Origin: a virus
Length of the DNA: 29,910 nucleotides
Direction: 5' to 3' (one strand)
Virus record (IMG/VR): IMGVR_UViG_3300042563_002292
Span: 1-29,910 of that record
This document shows positions 15,626 through 22,086 of the stretch, piece after piece. How positions within the stretch are numbered: the first letter of the stretch is position 1; every line of letters starts with the position of its first letter. A program made the position numbers and the translations under genes. A model generated the notes under the pieces. That model did no database searches and was not told the DNA's origin. It saw only the letters and a program-made list of their open reading frames with translations.

Positions 15626-15958
15626 TTAGGCAATCTCCTGGTACTTGATTCCTCGGATGGACAACTTACGGTACTCTTGGTTAGAGCCTCGGTCGGTCAC
15701 TTCCTTGATAATAAAGACAAAACCGCCGTAATTGAGAGTCTGACCGGGTTCAACGGAGTCAAGAACCCTAATGACACCTTCGATGGTAATCTCGTTGCGC
15801 TCGTCGTCCAGGCGGTTCGTGATGACACGACCCTGCTCGTCCATCACTTCGACATCGAGGCCAAAGCGGACAGTCCAAGAATCGGATTGCACAACAACCC
15901 CGGTGACTTCGTCAAGGGGGCCGAAAACAAGGGCTTCGCCAAATTCAAAAAGAGCCAT
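15626..15958 (-). CDS. Small beta-rich tail protein, tail tube position
   Basis: A 110-residue protein with alternating hydrophobic and polar residues (GVVVQSDSWTVRFGLDVEVM, NEITIEGVIRVLDSVEPGQ, FVFIIKEVTDRGSN), a pattern of beta sandwich or barrel. It stands in the lambda gpV place between the tail terminator and the chaperone gene. It is shorter than most tube proteins, so it could be a compact tube subunit or another minor tail protein. A copy of the conserved intergenic word and a hairpin touching the start codon lie before it, consistent with special control of an abundant protein. Confidence 0.5.
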   Translation of the reverse strand: MALFEFGEALVFGPLDEVTGVVVQSDSWTVRFGLDVEVMDEQGRVITNRLDDERNEITIEGVIRVLDSVEPGQTLNYGGFVFIIKEVTDRGSNQEYRKLSIRGIKYQEIA

Positions 15959-15978
15959 AGTGGTAGATTATACCACTA
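15958..15978 (-). promoter_or_regulatory. 8-bp hairpin abutting the start codon of the tail-tube-position gene
   Basis: TAGTGGTA and TACCACTA are perfect 8-base arms around a 5-base loop (GATTA on the plus strand). On the minus strand the hairpin contains TATAAT and ends with the A of the ATG, so it could restrict ribosome access, or be an operator or -10 region. It overlaps the last two bases of the copy B element. Confidence 0.45.
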
Positions 15979-15991
15979 GCCGACTGTCAAA
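15977..15991 (-). promoter_or_regulatory. TTTGAC-N4-GGCWA element, copy B
   Basis: Minus strand reads TTTGACAGTCGGCTA, followed after four bases by GTATAAT. Its TGA is also the stop codon of the upstream tail-terminator gene. It ends 18 bases before the next start codon. Confidence 0.6.
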
Positions 15992-16424
15992 CCGGGGAGG
16001 GTGGGAGTACGGCAACCATCGTATAATTGATAAGGTTACCGTAATTTCTGCTCTTCATACCCTCTTCGTCGGACTCGATCCAGCAAGCGTACATCTTACC
16101 CTCGGAGCCATTTGGGTTCCAAAGAGCCTTCAAGGCATTAACATCAGCCATTAGTCCGTGGACATTGCTCACGCGCTGTCGGTGGGTAGCCAAAGTGTCG
16201 TCGTCGGCGCTGGAATAGACGAACACATTGATCTTACAGCGGTAGTTTCCCAGCGGGGTAGCCCCTAGGGCAGGGTCGGGCATAGCGGCCTCGCAATAGG
16301 CGATTACGAGGGGTACAACGCGAAGCTCCTCGGTGATGCCCTTGTGGACGGTTACCCCGGACAGGTTGGCAGCGAGGTACGCTGAAAGCTTGTCTTCGAT
16401 GATGGAACGGATGATGGCGCTCAT
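15987..16424 (-). CDS. Probable tail terminator protein
   Basis: A 145-residue protein starting MSAIIRSIIEDKLSAYLAA, a helix followed by a mixed alpha/beta core (LGNYRCKINVFVYSSADDDT, NLINYTMVAVLPP). Length and layout resemble gpU-type tail terminators, which cap the tail tube and join it to the head. It occupies that position in the lambda order. It overlaps the gene before it with ATGA, and its stop codon is built into the copy B element. Family assignment rests mainly on order and size. Confidence 0.55.
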   Translation of the reverse strand: MSAIIRSIIEDKLSAYLAANLSGVTVHKGITEELRVVPLVIAYCEAAMPDPALGATPLGNYRCKINVFVYSSADDDTLATHRQRVSNVHGLMADVNALKALWNPNGSEGKMYACWIESDEEGMKSRNYGNLINYTMVAVLPPSPV

Positions 16425-17401
16425 TGGATTTCAAAGCCTCTGCCGACATTGTAGTGGCTGGCAATATGATAAAGTAGGTTGGCGTTGTTTGAGGCAACAA
16501 GTTTATTATAAATCTCGACCCGCATAGAGTATGCTCGGTGGTTAAGGGCATACCTGTATCCGTCCTTGGTAGCCCTATGGAGACCCTGCACCTTGTTTCC
16601 TACGGTAACGGAAGGAAGCGTGGAATTGCCTAGCCTATTGTCCAGGACACCAGTACCCCATTGGTTTCCGATGATCCATTGACCAACCCCCTTCATCGAC
16701 CCCAGTTGGCTACCAGCCGTGTACCAGCCGGCCTTGAGGCGACCGACGTGGGCTTCTACCCTCTTGGAGTAGGCGCTGACCATCTTGCCGTCATCATCCA
16801 CGACGTAGCGCTGACCATAAGTAATGGCAGCCTCCATATTATCGAAGTATCCGGCTGTATGGTCTCCGCCACGAACACGCTTATGGACATCGGCCACCCT
16901 GCCTCCGTAGTAGGTGGAAAGGTCTACCAGACTACCACTCAAGACAGCCCCCTGCTGGGCAAACTCCCATTCTTGGAACCTTCTCCAAAGCGTAGTGCCT
17001 TCGGAGCTGTAAGGGTGGACGAGTAGCCAGTCCGGCAACTTAGGGTCAGAAAGGGTCTTTCTAGCCCTCAACCAGGCGTGGAACACACCTTCATTGCCAA
17101 ACTGTAGGATCTCCCCGGCGCTGACATAACGGAGGGGCAGGAATAGAGAAGTAATCTGGGACTTTACGCGACGCTGACCAGACTGCTTGGCAGCATTGGA
17201 TTTTCCGTCCATACCCATTCCTCCAGACCACGGCATAGTGTAGTCCAGCATATCCCAGCAGAATAGCCTTGCTTGCTTCTTGAGGAGCTTGGCAGCGTTT
17301 CCACCCATAGCAGTAATGTACGCGCCAAGGTGCTGGCGGAACTCCTGCATATTGACGACGACACCCTTTTTGACCCGGATGAATCCTTTGGGGGTGTTCA
17401 T
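16421..17401 (-). CDS. Probable neck or tail completion protein
   Basis: A 326-residue protein in the lambda gpZ / HK97 gp10 position. The N-terminus has a basic helix with an alanine-rich segment (LGAYITAMGGNAAKLLKKQA), then a Trp-rich core (WRRFQEWEFAQQGAV). It is longer than the roughly 120-200 residues usual for this group, with an extra C-terminal half rich in Gly, Tyr and Asn (GWYTAGSQLGSMKGVGQWI). Joins heads to tails if the assignment holds. Overlaps both neighbours by 4 bases. Confidence 0.5.
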   Translation of the reverse strand: MNTPKGFIRVKKGVVVNMQEFRQHLGAYITAMGGNAAKLLKKQARLFCWDMLDYTMPWSGGMGMDGKSNAAKQSGQRRVKSQITSLFLPLRYVSAGEILQFGNEGVFHAWLRARKTLSDPKLPDWLLVHPYSSEGTTLWRRFQEWEFAQQGAVLSGSLVDLSTYYGGRVADVHKRVRGGDHTAGYFDNMEAAITYGQRYVVDDDGKMVSAYSKRVEAHVGRLKAGWYTAGSQLGSMKGVGQWIIGNQWGTGVLDNRLGNSTLPSVTVGNKVQGLHRATKDGYRYALNHRAYSMRVEIYNKLVASNNANLLYHIASHYNVGRGFEIQ

Positions 17402-17733
17402 TGCACCTTGGTCTGAACCCTAGCGACAAGCCACGCCGAAGGAGGCCTGTTGGCTAGAGCGACGATTCGGTATTCTTGACCGTCGTAGATCACGATGTTC
17501 CCGAAGGCGAACAGACCCGGCTGGGCTGCGGCGTGGGTTCGTAGGATCTTTACCTCAAAGGTGGTCTGGTTGAGGAAGCCACCAGTCTCCATATCCTGGA
17601 GAACCATAGGAGTCGTCACTTGAGCCTTAAAGGTAACAGGAGTGCCTCCGGGGACGGCTTTAATCTGAATATCCTTACCAATCTCGTTGAGAACGGATAG
17701 GGCATCAGCCGTGAATTCATCCCAGATGGACAT
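17398..17733 (-). CDS. Probable head-tail joining (head closure) protein
   Basis: A 111-residue protein with an N-terminal helix (MSIWDEFTADALSVLNEIGK) and a beta-rich remainder ending IVIYDGQEYRIVALANRPPS, a phrase typical of phage head-tail attachment proteins of the lambda gpFII type. Its place right after the major capsid gene supports this. The gap before it holds two hairpins and the copy D element, whose end is only 5 bases from the ATG, so its expression appears to be set apart from that of the capsid gene. Confidence 0.6.
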   Translation of the reverse strand: MSIWDEFTADALSVLNEIGKDIQIKAVPGGTPVTFKAQVTTPMVLQDMETGGFLNQTTFEVKILRTHAAAQPGLFAFGNIVIYDGQEYRIVALANRPPSAWLVARVQTKVQ

Positions 17734-17738
17734 ACCTA

Positions 17739-17753
17739 TTGCCTATGGTCAAA
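17739..17753 (-). promoter_or_regulatory. TTTGAC-N4-GGCWA element, copy D
   Basis: Minus strand reads TTTGACCATAGGCAA, directly after the T-run of the hairpin at 17757-17786 and 5 bases before the next ATG. Confidence 0.6.
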
Positions 17754-17756
17754 AGA

Positions 17757-17786
17757 AGAGGCCCACCACTTGTGTGGTGAGCCTCT
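17757..17786 (-). terminator. Rho-independent terminator after the major capsid gene
   Basis: Arms AGAGGC-x-CACCAC and GTGGTG-x-GCCTCT form 12 base pairs with one mismatch and a 4-base loop. On the minus strand it is followed by TCTTTTG. This would end or attenuate transcription coming from the capsid gene. Confidence 0.75.
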
Positions 17787-17801
17787 CTGCATTGGCGCGT
17801 C

Positions 17802-17822
17802 GAGGGGTGGACTTCACCCCTC
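17802..17822. terminator. Second hairpin directly after the capsid stop codon
   Basis: GAGGGGTG and CACCCCTC are perfect 8-base arms around GACTT. No T-run follows on either strand, so it may protect the 3' end of the capsid mRNA, or reinforce the neighbouring terminator, instead of terminating alone. Confidence 0.55.
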
Positions 17823-17828
17823 TGAAAA

Positions 17829-18725
17829 TTACGCGAAGGTGATCTTCTGGAGCGCGTCCGGGTTGCCCTTGCCAGAACCGATGAGCCAGTTGGCGGAGAG
17901 CTTGTGGAGACCAGCCGACCAGTCGTACCAGTAGCGGAGAGCGTAGGAGAACTGGCTGTCCGGGTCGGTCACGATGGTCTGTTCGCCACCACCAGTCGTG
18001 GGGGCAGCAGGAACGCGGGTCACGACGACGAGACCTTCCTTGCAGGAGACCACGCCGTTGAGGCCGGCTTCAAGACCAGCAGCGTCGAAGCCGTTGTACT
18101 CGTAGAAGTCGATGCCGTGGATCATACCGAGGCGGTTGCCACGGATGACGTCGGAAGTACCGATGGAGAACGCCTGGGCGATCACCGGGTCGGAGATGAG
18201 CTGCTGGTAGGCGTCGGGGGAGACGAGGGCAGCGCGACCTTCCTGCGGGAGGTTGGCGAGCGTAAGGCTCTTGGCGATGTTGGAGACGGCGATACGGTTG
18301 AAGCCGGACTGAGCGCCATCGTAACCGGCCTCGAAATCGCCATCGACCTTGGTGAGAACCTGGTCGAAGAGGGACTTGACGACGGCGTTAGCCATCGGAG
18401 CCATAAAGAGGCGACGGAGGCGTTCGAGCGACAGGGTAGCCACTTCGTAGTCGGTGAAAGCGACGGTGACGTGCTTCTGGTCGACGAGGGTCACCGGGAC
18501 ATCCGTCGAGACGGCGTCGGATTCGACGAAGCCAGTCGCGCGGTTGTAGTTCTGGGCGGTGAACTTCCCGGCGTAGCGGGTGTGAACGGTCGTACCGCGC
18601 TCGGCGACATAAGCGCCGAAGTCGGTAACCGCGATTTTGGTCAGAGGAGCGAGCTGCGGAACGAGCGTCCGCAGGGACTCTTCAGCCACGAGCTGGAGGG
18701 TCAAGCCTCCGATAGCGTTAGACAT
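17829..18725 (-). CDS. Major capsid protein
   Basis: A 298-residue protein that would form the icosahedral shell, with an HK97-type fold. The text VPVTLVDQKHVTVAFTDYEV, then LSLERLRRLFMAPMANAVVK, resembles the E-loop and spine-helix region of P22-like and related coat proteins; the P-domain/A-domain text (GRAALVSPDAYQQLISDP) is also typical. It follows the scaffold gene and precedes head-tail genes. Few rare features: 298 residues is standard. The 30-base leader has no Shine-Dalgarno, which is striking for the most abundant virion protein; it may be translated by coupling with the scaffold gene. Transcription likely ends at the two hairpins after it. Confidence 0.85.
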   Translation of the reverse strand: MSNAIGGLTLQLVAEESLRTLVPQLAPLTKIAVTDFGAYVAERGTTVHTRYAGKFTAQNYNRATGFVESDAVSTDVPVTLVDQKHVTVAFTDYEVATLSLERLRRLFMAPMANAVVKSLFDQVLTKVDGDFEAGYDGAQSGFNRIAVSNIAKSLTLANLPQEGRAALVSPDAYQQLISDPVIAQAFSIGTSDVIRGNRLGMIHGIDFYEYNGFDAAGLEAGLNGVVSCKEGLVVVTRVPAAPTTGGGEQTIVTDPDSQFSYALRYWYDWSAGLHKLSANWLIGSGKGNPDALQKITFA

Positions 18726-18755
18726 AGTAGTGTTTTAGGGTTTGAGGTGGAAAGA

Positions 18756-19217
18756 TTAGCGAAGACCAGCGAGGCGCATCAGAGCGCTCTTGTTGAGGTC
18801 GTAGAACTTCTGGGCGGCCTTGGCATCGGACTTCTTGAGGACAGCCCACTCTTGGGCGATTTCTTCGTCCGTCTTGCTGGAGGCAGACGCTTCGATGGGG
18901 GCGACTTCGACAGGATCAACGCCGACAGAGGCAGCAATCTTGGCGGCCTTTTTGCCAGCCGTTTCAAACGAAGCTTCCAGGGCGAGGTACTTCTTGCCGG
19001 CCTCGGCAAGGGCGGTTTCGAGTTCGGTGACCTTGGCAGCCATCTTCTCGATAGCCGAAACGGAGTCGGCGAGCTTGGAGGCAAACTCGGTCAGTTCGGC
19101 TTCCTTCGACTCAAGGGCTTCCTTGGTCTTGGTAAGTTCGACGGACGAGGCTTCAGCTTCAGCGGCCTTCCCGGTGAAGGCTTCCTTGAGCGAATTAAGG
19201 CGTTCTTCGATGGTCAT
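18756..19217 (-). CDS. Scaffold-like coiled-coil protein
   Basis: A 153-residue protein that is almost entirely helical, with Glu, Lys and Ala heptads (KTKEALESKEAELTEFASKL, VTELETALAEAGKKYLALEA). The C-terminus is compact and basic (AAQKFYDLNKSALMRLAGLR), the part that in scaffolds contacts the coat protein. It lies between the S49 protease and the major capsid gene, the standard place for a scaffold that the protease later removes. Copy C of the intergenic element precedes it by 15 bases. No domain beyond coiled coil is claimed. Confidence 0.75.
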   Translation of the reverse strand: MTIEERLNSLKEAFTGKAAEAEASSVELTKTKEALESKEAELTEFASKLADSVSAIEKMAAKVTELETALAEAGKKYLALEASFETAGKKAAKIAASVGVDPVEVAPIEASASSKTDEEIAQEWAVLKKSDAKAAQKFYDLNKSALMRLAGLR

Positions 19218-19232
19218 AGCGGTTATTGCAGT

Positions 19233-19247
19233 TAGCCGGGTGTCAAA
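19233..19247 (-). promoter_or_regulatory. TTTGAC-N4-GGCWA element, copy C
   Basis: Minus strand reads TTTGACACCCGGCTA. Its TGA is also the stop codon of the protease gene. It ends 15 bases before the scaffold start. Confidence 0.6.
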
Positions 19248-20061
19248 CGACGTACTCTGACAAGATGTCTTCCATACCGCTCACAACCCCGGTAACGAAG
19301 CCCTTTTCAGCGGCCTTTTTCCCCACGAAGGACTGACCTTCCATATCCTCGTCCTTGACGTACTTTCGGACGGATTTAACGGTCTCCTTGAAGGTCTTGT
19401 GGGTTTCATCGACATCATCCTGGAGGTACTTGCGCTGATCGTCCGAGAGGCTAGTGCCTTCCATCCCGATAGCCTTGTACTTGCCGGACTTAATAACCTC
19501 CATCTTGACGCCGTCCATCGCGTAGGCTTCGGACACATCGGGGAAGGCCATATAGACTCCGACCGAACCGATTTCTGCGGATTTGGTGATATTGAAGCGC
19601 TTGGCTTGCGAGCCAAGGTAATAGGCAGCGGAAAGACAGGCTTTCTCGCAGTATGATTCACAGTACTTCGGCATCGTGCGGATCTTCTCAGCCAGCTCGT
19701 CGAGACCGTCGGTGCTACCGCCGGGGGAATCGAAGTCCAAGACCACTTTCTCGACCGTGTGGTTGGCAAGCGCCTCGTCGATATTGGCGGAGATGTCTTC
19801 GACGTCCACGCCATTGCACATCTTCTCGATGTCCGATAGTCCGCGTCCAATGACACCCTTGACCGGGATGACGGCGGTCTTGCCGACAATCTCCATCTTG
19901 GGCTGTTCGCCAAACATCATCTTTAGGATTTCGGAGACCTCGGAGGCCTTGGTGTCCGTGGTGACCTCAAGCGCCTGGAAGCGGTCGATGTGGGACTTGG
20001 CAATAGATGGGTGGATCATCAGAGGCCGCCCGGTCTTCATCGCTTTGATAAGGTGTCGCAT
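19243..20061 (-). CDS. Phage prohead protease, S49 (SppA/ClpP-fold) family
   Basis: A 272-residue protein equivalent to lambda gpC, which cleaves scaffold and portal during capsid maturation. The family core is visible: VVLDFDSPGGSTDGL at 106-120, the catalytic Ser region ACLSAAYYLGSQ with Ser144, IGSVGVYMAFPD at 164-175 and SGKYKAIGM at 192-200 with the catalytic Lys most likely Lys196. A fused C-terminal scaffold, as in lambda gpC/Nu3, is absent; scaffold is a separate gene downstream. The leader is a nearly pure A/T tract (TTTTATTTTTTATTTTTTAT on the minus strand) with no Shine-Dalgarno. Confidence 0.9.
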   Translation of the reverse strand: MRHLIKAMKTGRPLMIHPSIAKSHIDRFQALEVTTDTKASEVSEILKMMFGEQPKMEIVGKTAVIPVKGVIGRGLSDIEKMCNGVDVEDISANIDEALANHTVEKVVLDFDSPGGSTDGLDELAEKIRTMPKYCESYCEKACLSAAYYLGSQAKRFNITKSAEIGSVGVYMAFPDVSEAYAMDGVKMEVIKSGKYKAIGMEGTSLSDDQRKYLQDDVDETHKTFKETVKSVRKYVKDEDMEGQSFVGKKAAEKGFVTGVVSGMEDILSEYVV

Positions 20062-20090
20062 ATGGTATAAAAAATAAAAAATAAAACTGG

Positions 20091-21698
20091 TTACCCCTGC
20101 GGGTCTTCCAGTTCGTCGGATTCGGCGTCGTCCTTCTCGGTCTGGGTCTCTGCGGACACGTCTGCGCTGGACTTCTCGTCCAGGTCTTCGTCCACATCGA
20201 CTTCATCGACTTCCGCTTCCTTGGGTTCTTCCCCGGTGATATCCTGTAGCGCCACATTCGTGGGCTTGATAATCATCCAGAGCGGAACATCGTATTCCTC
20301 CGCCATATCCTTCATCAGTTTGGCTTCAATGGCTCGACGGCGAACCATCGTGGAGAAGTGTTCACCCTCTTCCAGGCAGTTGTCGCCAATGGTCTTGAGA
20401 CCAAACTCGATGTCGGCACGGTTCTGGGCAGCATCACGGCCGGCATCAACGGTGACGGACTTCGGAGTCGTCCAAAGAACCTTGTGCCAATGTTCGCAGG
20501 AACGAGCGTTGGTGCAGTTGATGGCGTCGCCGATCACATAACCCCAGACAGGGGTGAGGAGTCGGTTCATCAGCACGGACTGGAAGTGTGCAAATTTGCG
20601 CGCTGCCTTTGCGACGATGAGACGCATCGAAGCACCGCCGGCCTTCGCCGGATCGTGGACGAATTCGTAAGGAAGGATGCCAGCCAAGGAATCTCGGATA
20701 AGATGCTCCATAAATCCGTTGAACGTCGGATTAGGGCGGTTGGACATAAAGGACTCCAGTTTCTCGCCGGGGGCGAGCGCTAGAATCTTACCGCCAATAA
20801 AGGTCGAAGCCTCGTCCGGGTTGGTAACGCCATCATTCCACGACTGTGGCTTCATACCAAAAGCCTCAAAGTCAGACTGTGCGCCGTCGAACTGGGCAGT
20901 CTCTCTCGTAAGGGTGCGAACGATGTCGCTATTCATCTTTACGGCAAACTTCTCCAGGCTGATGATTTCCAGCATATCAACGATGTTGTTGATCGAGTGC
21001 TGGAGGGGGCTGTAAGCGCGAGCGCCGGAAGCGACTTCCGGCTCAAAGATATGCAGGACTGCCCCGGCAGGAACACGACGGCTAGAGCCGTCAGAACGAA
21101 GGATATTGTACCATTCCGGCTTTCCGTACTTTCCAAACTTAATGCCGTCGGTCTCGTCGGGAGGAGGAGCGCCACTCTGCGCGCTGGACACTCGGTGGGC
21201 TTCGATGATTTGGAGCTTGGGAGATCCAGCCTGGTCTCGCGTCTTGATGATGAAGCATTCGCCGTCACGGTAGACGAGGCGGGTTACGATATGTTGAAGT
21301 TCGTAGAAATTGAAACGCCCGGTGATGTCACAGGGGTTAGTAGCCCACTCGTCAAAGTAATCTTCGTATTCCTTGTCTAGATGGGACGAGCCTGTACGAG
21401 CCGTAGCCTTGATGCCACCTCCGACGCTGTAGAGCGCCATATCGGACAGAACCTGCCGGATGATGCCGGAGTTCAGCTCCATCCAGCGCATCTTGCGCGT
21501 GGTTTCCAGACGGTCGAAGACCGTCATCGTCTTCTTGAAGTCGGTCGGCCACGATGACCAAATCCAAGAACGCTTGTTGCTGAACTTGGCGGACTCGAAA
21601 TTAGAGAAGATGCCAGGGCCGCCAGTAGCCTGTTTCTTCAGAGGAGTGGAACCGCCAGTCTTGCCGGGGTTCTTTCGGGTAGTCTTTTTGCGCGCCAT
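20091..21698 (-). CDS. Portal protein, lambda gpB family
   Basis: A 535-residue protein forming the dodecameric ring through which DNA enters the head. Family text includes KMRWMELNSGIIRQVLSDMA, VTRLVYRDGECFI, PAGAVLHIFEPEVASGARAY and SLAGILPYEFVHDPAKAGGA, the last covering the typical G-x-x-Y/F region before the crown. The last 60 residues are highly acidic (VDEVDVDEDLDEKSSADVSA) and may be disordered. Start preceded by a weak GAGG 13 bases away. Lies between the gpW-position gene and the protease, the lambda order. Confidence 0.9.
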   Translation of the reverse strand: MARKKTTRKNPGKTGGSTPLKKQATGGPGIFSNFESAKFSNKRSWIWSSWPTDFKKTMTVFDRLETTRKMRWMELNSGIIRQVLSDMALYSVGGGIKATARTGSSHLDKEYEDYFDEWATNPCDITGRFNFYELQHIVTRLVYRDGECFIIKTRDQAGSPKLQIIEAHRVSSAQSGAPPPDETDGIKFGKYGKPEWYNILRSDGSSRRVPAGAVLHIFEPEVASGARAYSPLQHSINNIVDMLEIISLEKFAVKMNSDIVRTLTRETAQFDGAQSDFEAFGMKPQSWNDGVTNPDEASTFIGGKILALAPGEKLESFMSNRPNPTFNGFMEHLIRDSLAGILPYEFVHDPAKAGGASMRLIVAKAARKFAHFQSVLMNRLLTPVWGYVIGDAINCTNARSCEHWHKVLWTTPKSVTVDAGRDAAQNRADIEFGLKTIGDNCLEEGEHFSTMVRRRAIEAKLMKDMAEEYDVPLWMIIKPTNVALQDITGEEPKEAEVDEVDVDEDLDEKSSADVSAETQTEKDDAESDELEDPQG

Positions 21699-21703
21699 AG
21701 GTG

Positions 21704-21994
21704 TCAGAGTCCTCGGAAGTTATTCAATAGATTGCCCACTCGGCAACGGTCAATTGAACCATAAACTTCGGGCAACTTGATCTGCAGCGCATATCGGCAT
21801 TCCAGTAGGATGGTCGGGGGGTCAATCGGCCAGTCCTTGCGGATGTCCGTACCAGAATCCCGGTACTCCATAATGGTCTTCCCCTCTTTGACGAGTGCGA
21901 CGGCTTTAGCCTTGATCTCTTCGATATCGACTACGTCCAAGGTCATAAAGATGCCCTTGGGGGAGGTAGACCCACGATAATGCACGAATGCCAT
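21704..21994 (-). CDS. Probable head-tail connector of gpW type
   Basis: A 96-residue protein between terminase and portal, where lambda has gpW, a head completion protein that binds the portal. Text IEEIKAKAVALVKEGKTIME then YRDSGTDIRKDWPIDPPTIL fits the helix-beta-hairpin-helix plan of gpW-like proteins. The C-terminal 25 residues are an extension. Copy E of the intergenic element ends 6 bases before its ATG and a large inverted repeat lies further upstream. Family call is inference from size, order and pattern. Confidence 0.5.
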   Translation of the reverse strand: MAFVHYRGSTSPKGIFMTLDVVDIEEIKAKAVALVKEGKTIMEYRDSGTDIRKDWPIDPPTILLECRYALQIKLPEVYGSIDRCRVGNLLNNFRGL

Positions 21995-22000
21995 ATGTCT

Positions 22001-22015
22001 TTGCCATCGGTCAAA
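22001..22015 (-). promoter_or_regulatory. TTTGAC-N4-GGCWA element, copy E
   Basis: Minus strand reads TTTGACCGATGGCAA, directly after a hairpin and a short TCCTTT tract, 6 bases before the next ATG. Same hairpin-then-element arrangement as copy D. Confidence 0.6.
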
Positions 22016-22019
22016 AGGA

Positions 22020-22086
22020 TAGCCTGTCCGCTACCAACAACGACACCGCTTGAGAGCCACCCAGGCGAATTATAGCGGACAGGCTA
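22020..22086 (-). repeat. 14-bp perfect inverted repeat after the large terminase gene
   Basis: TAGCCTGTCCGCTA at 22020-22033 and its exact complement at 22073-22086 enclose 39 bases. The distal arm includes the terminase stop codon. On the minus strand the structure is followed by TCCTTTTG, so it may work as a terminator with a large loop, or as an RNA structure or protein-binding site controlling the portal-capsid genes. Confidence 0.7.

Noticed and set aside
15041-15958. Programmed frameshift joining tail chaperone forms
   Set aside because: The two genes before the tape measure do not overlap and no slippery heptamer with an extending frame was found at the end of the chaperone-position gene.
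17904-19235. 443-codon open frame on the plus strand opposite the capsid and scaffold genes
   Set aside because: It mirrors the two genes codon by codon; the Val, Gly, Asp and Glu-rich text is what the complement of GC-rich capsid codons gives, and it spans a real intergenic gap with control signals of the other strand.
21749-21763. TTGACC-like word inside the gpW-position gene as a sixth copy of the element
   Set aside because: It lies in coding sequence and lacks the GGCWA half at the right distance.
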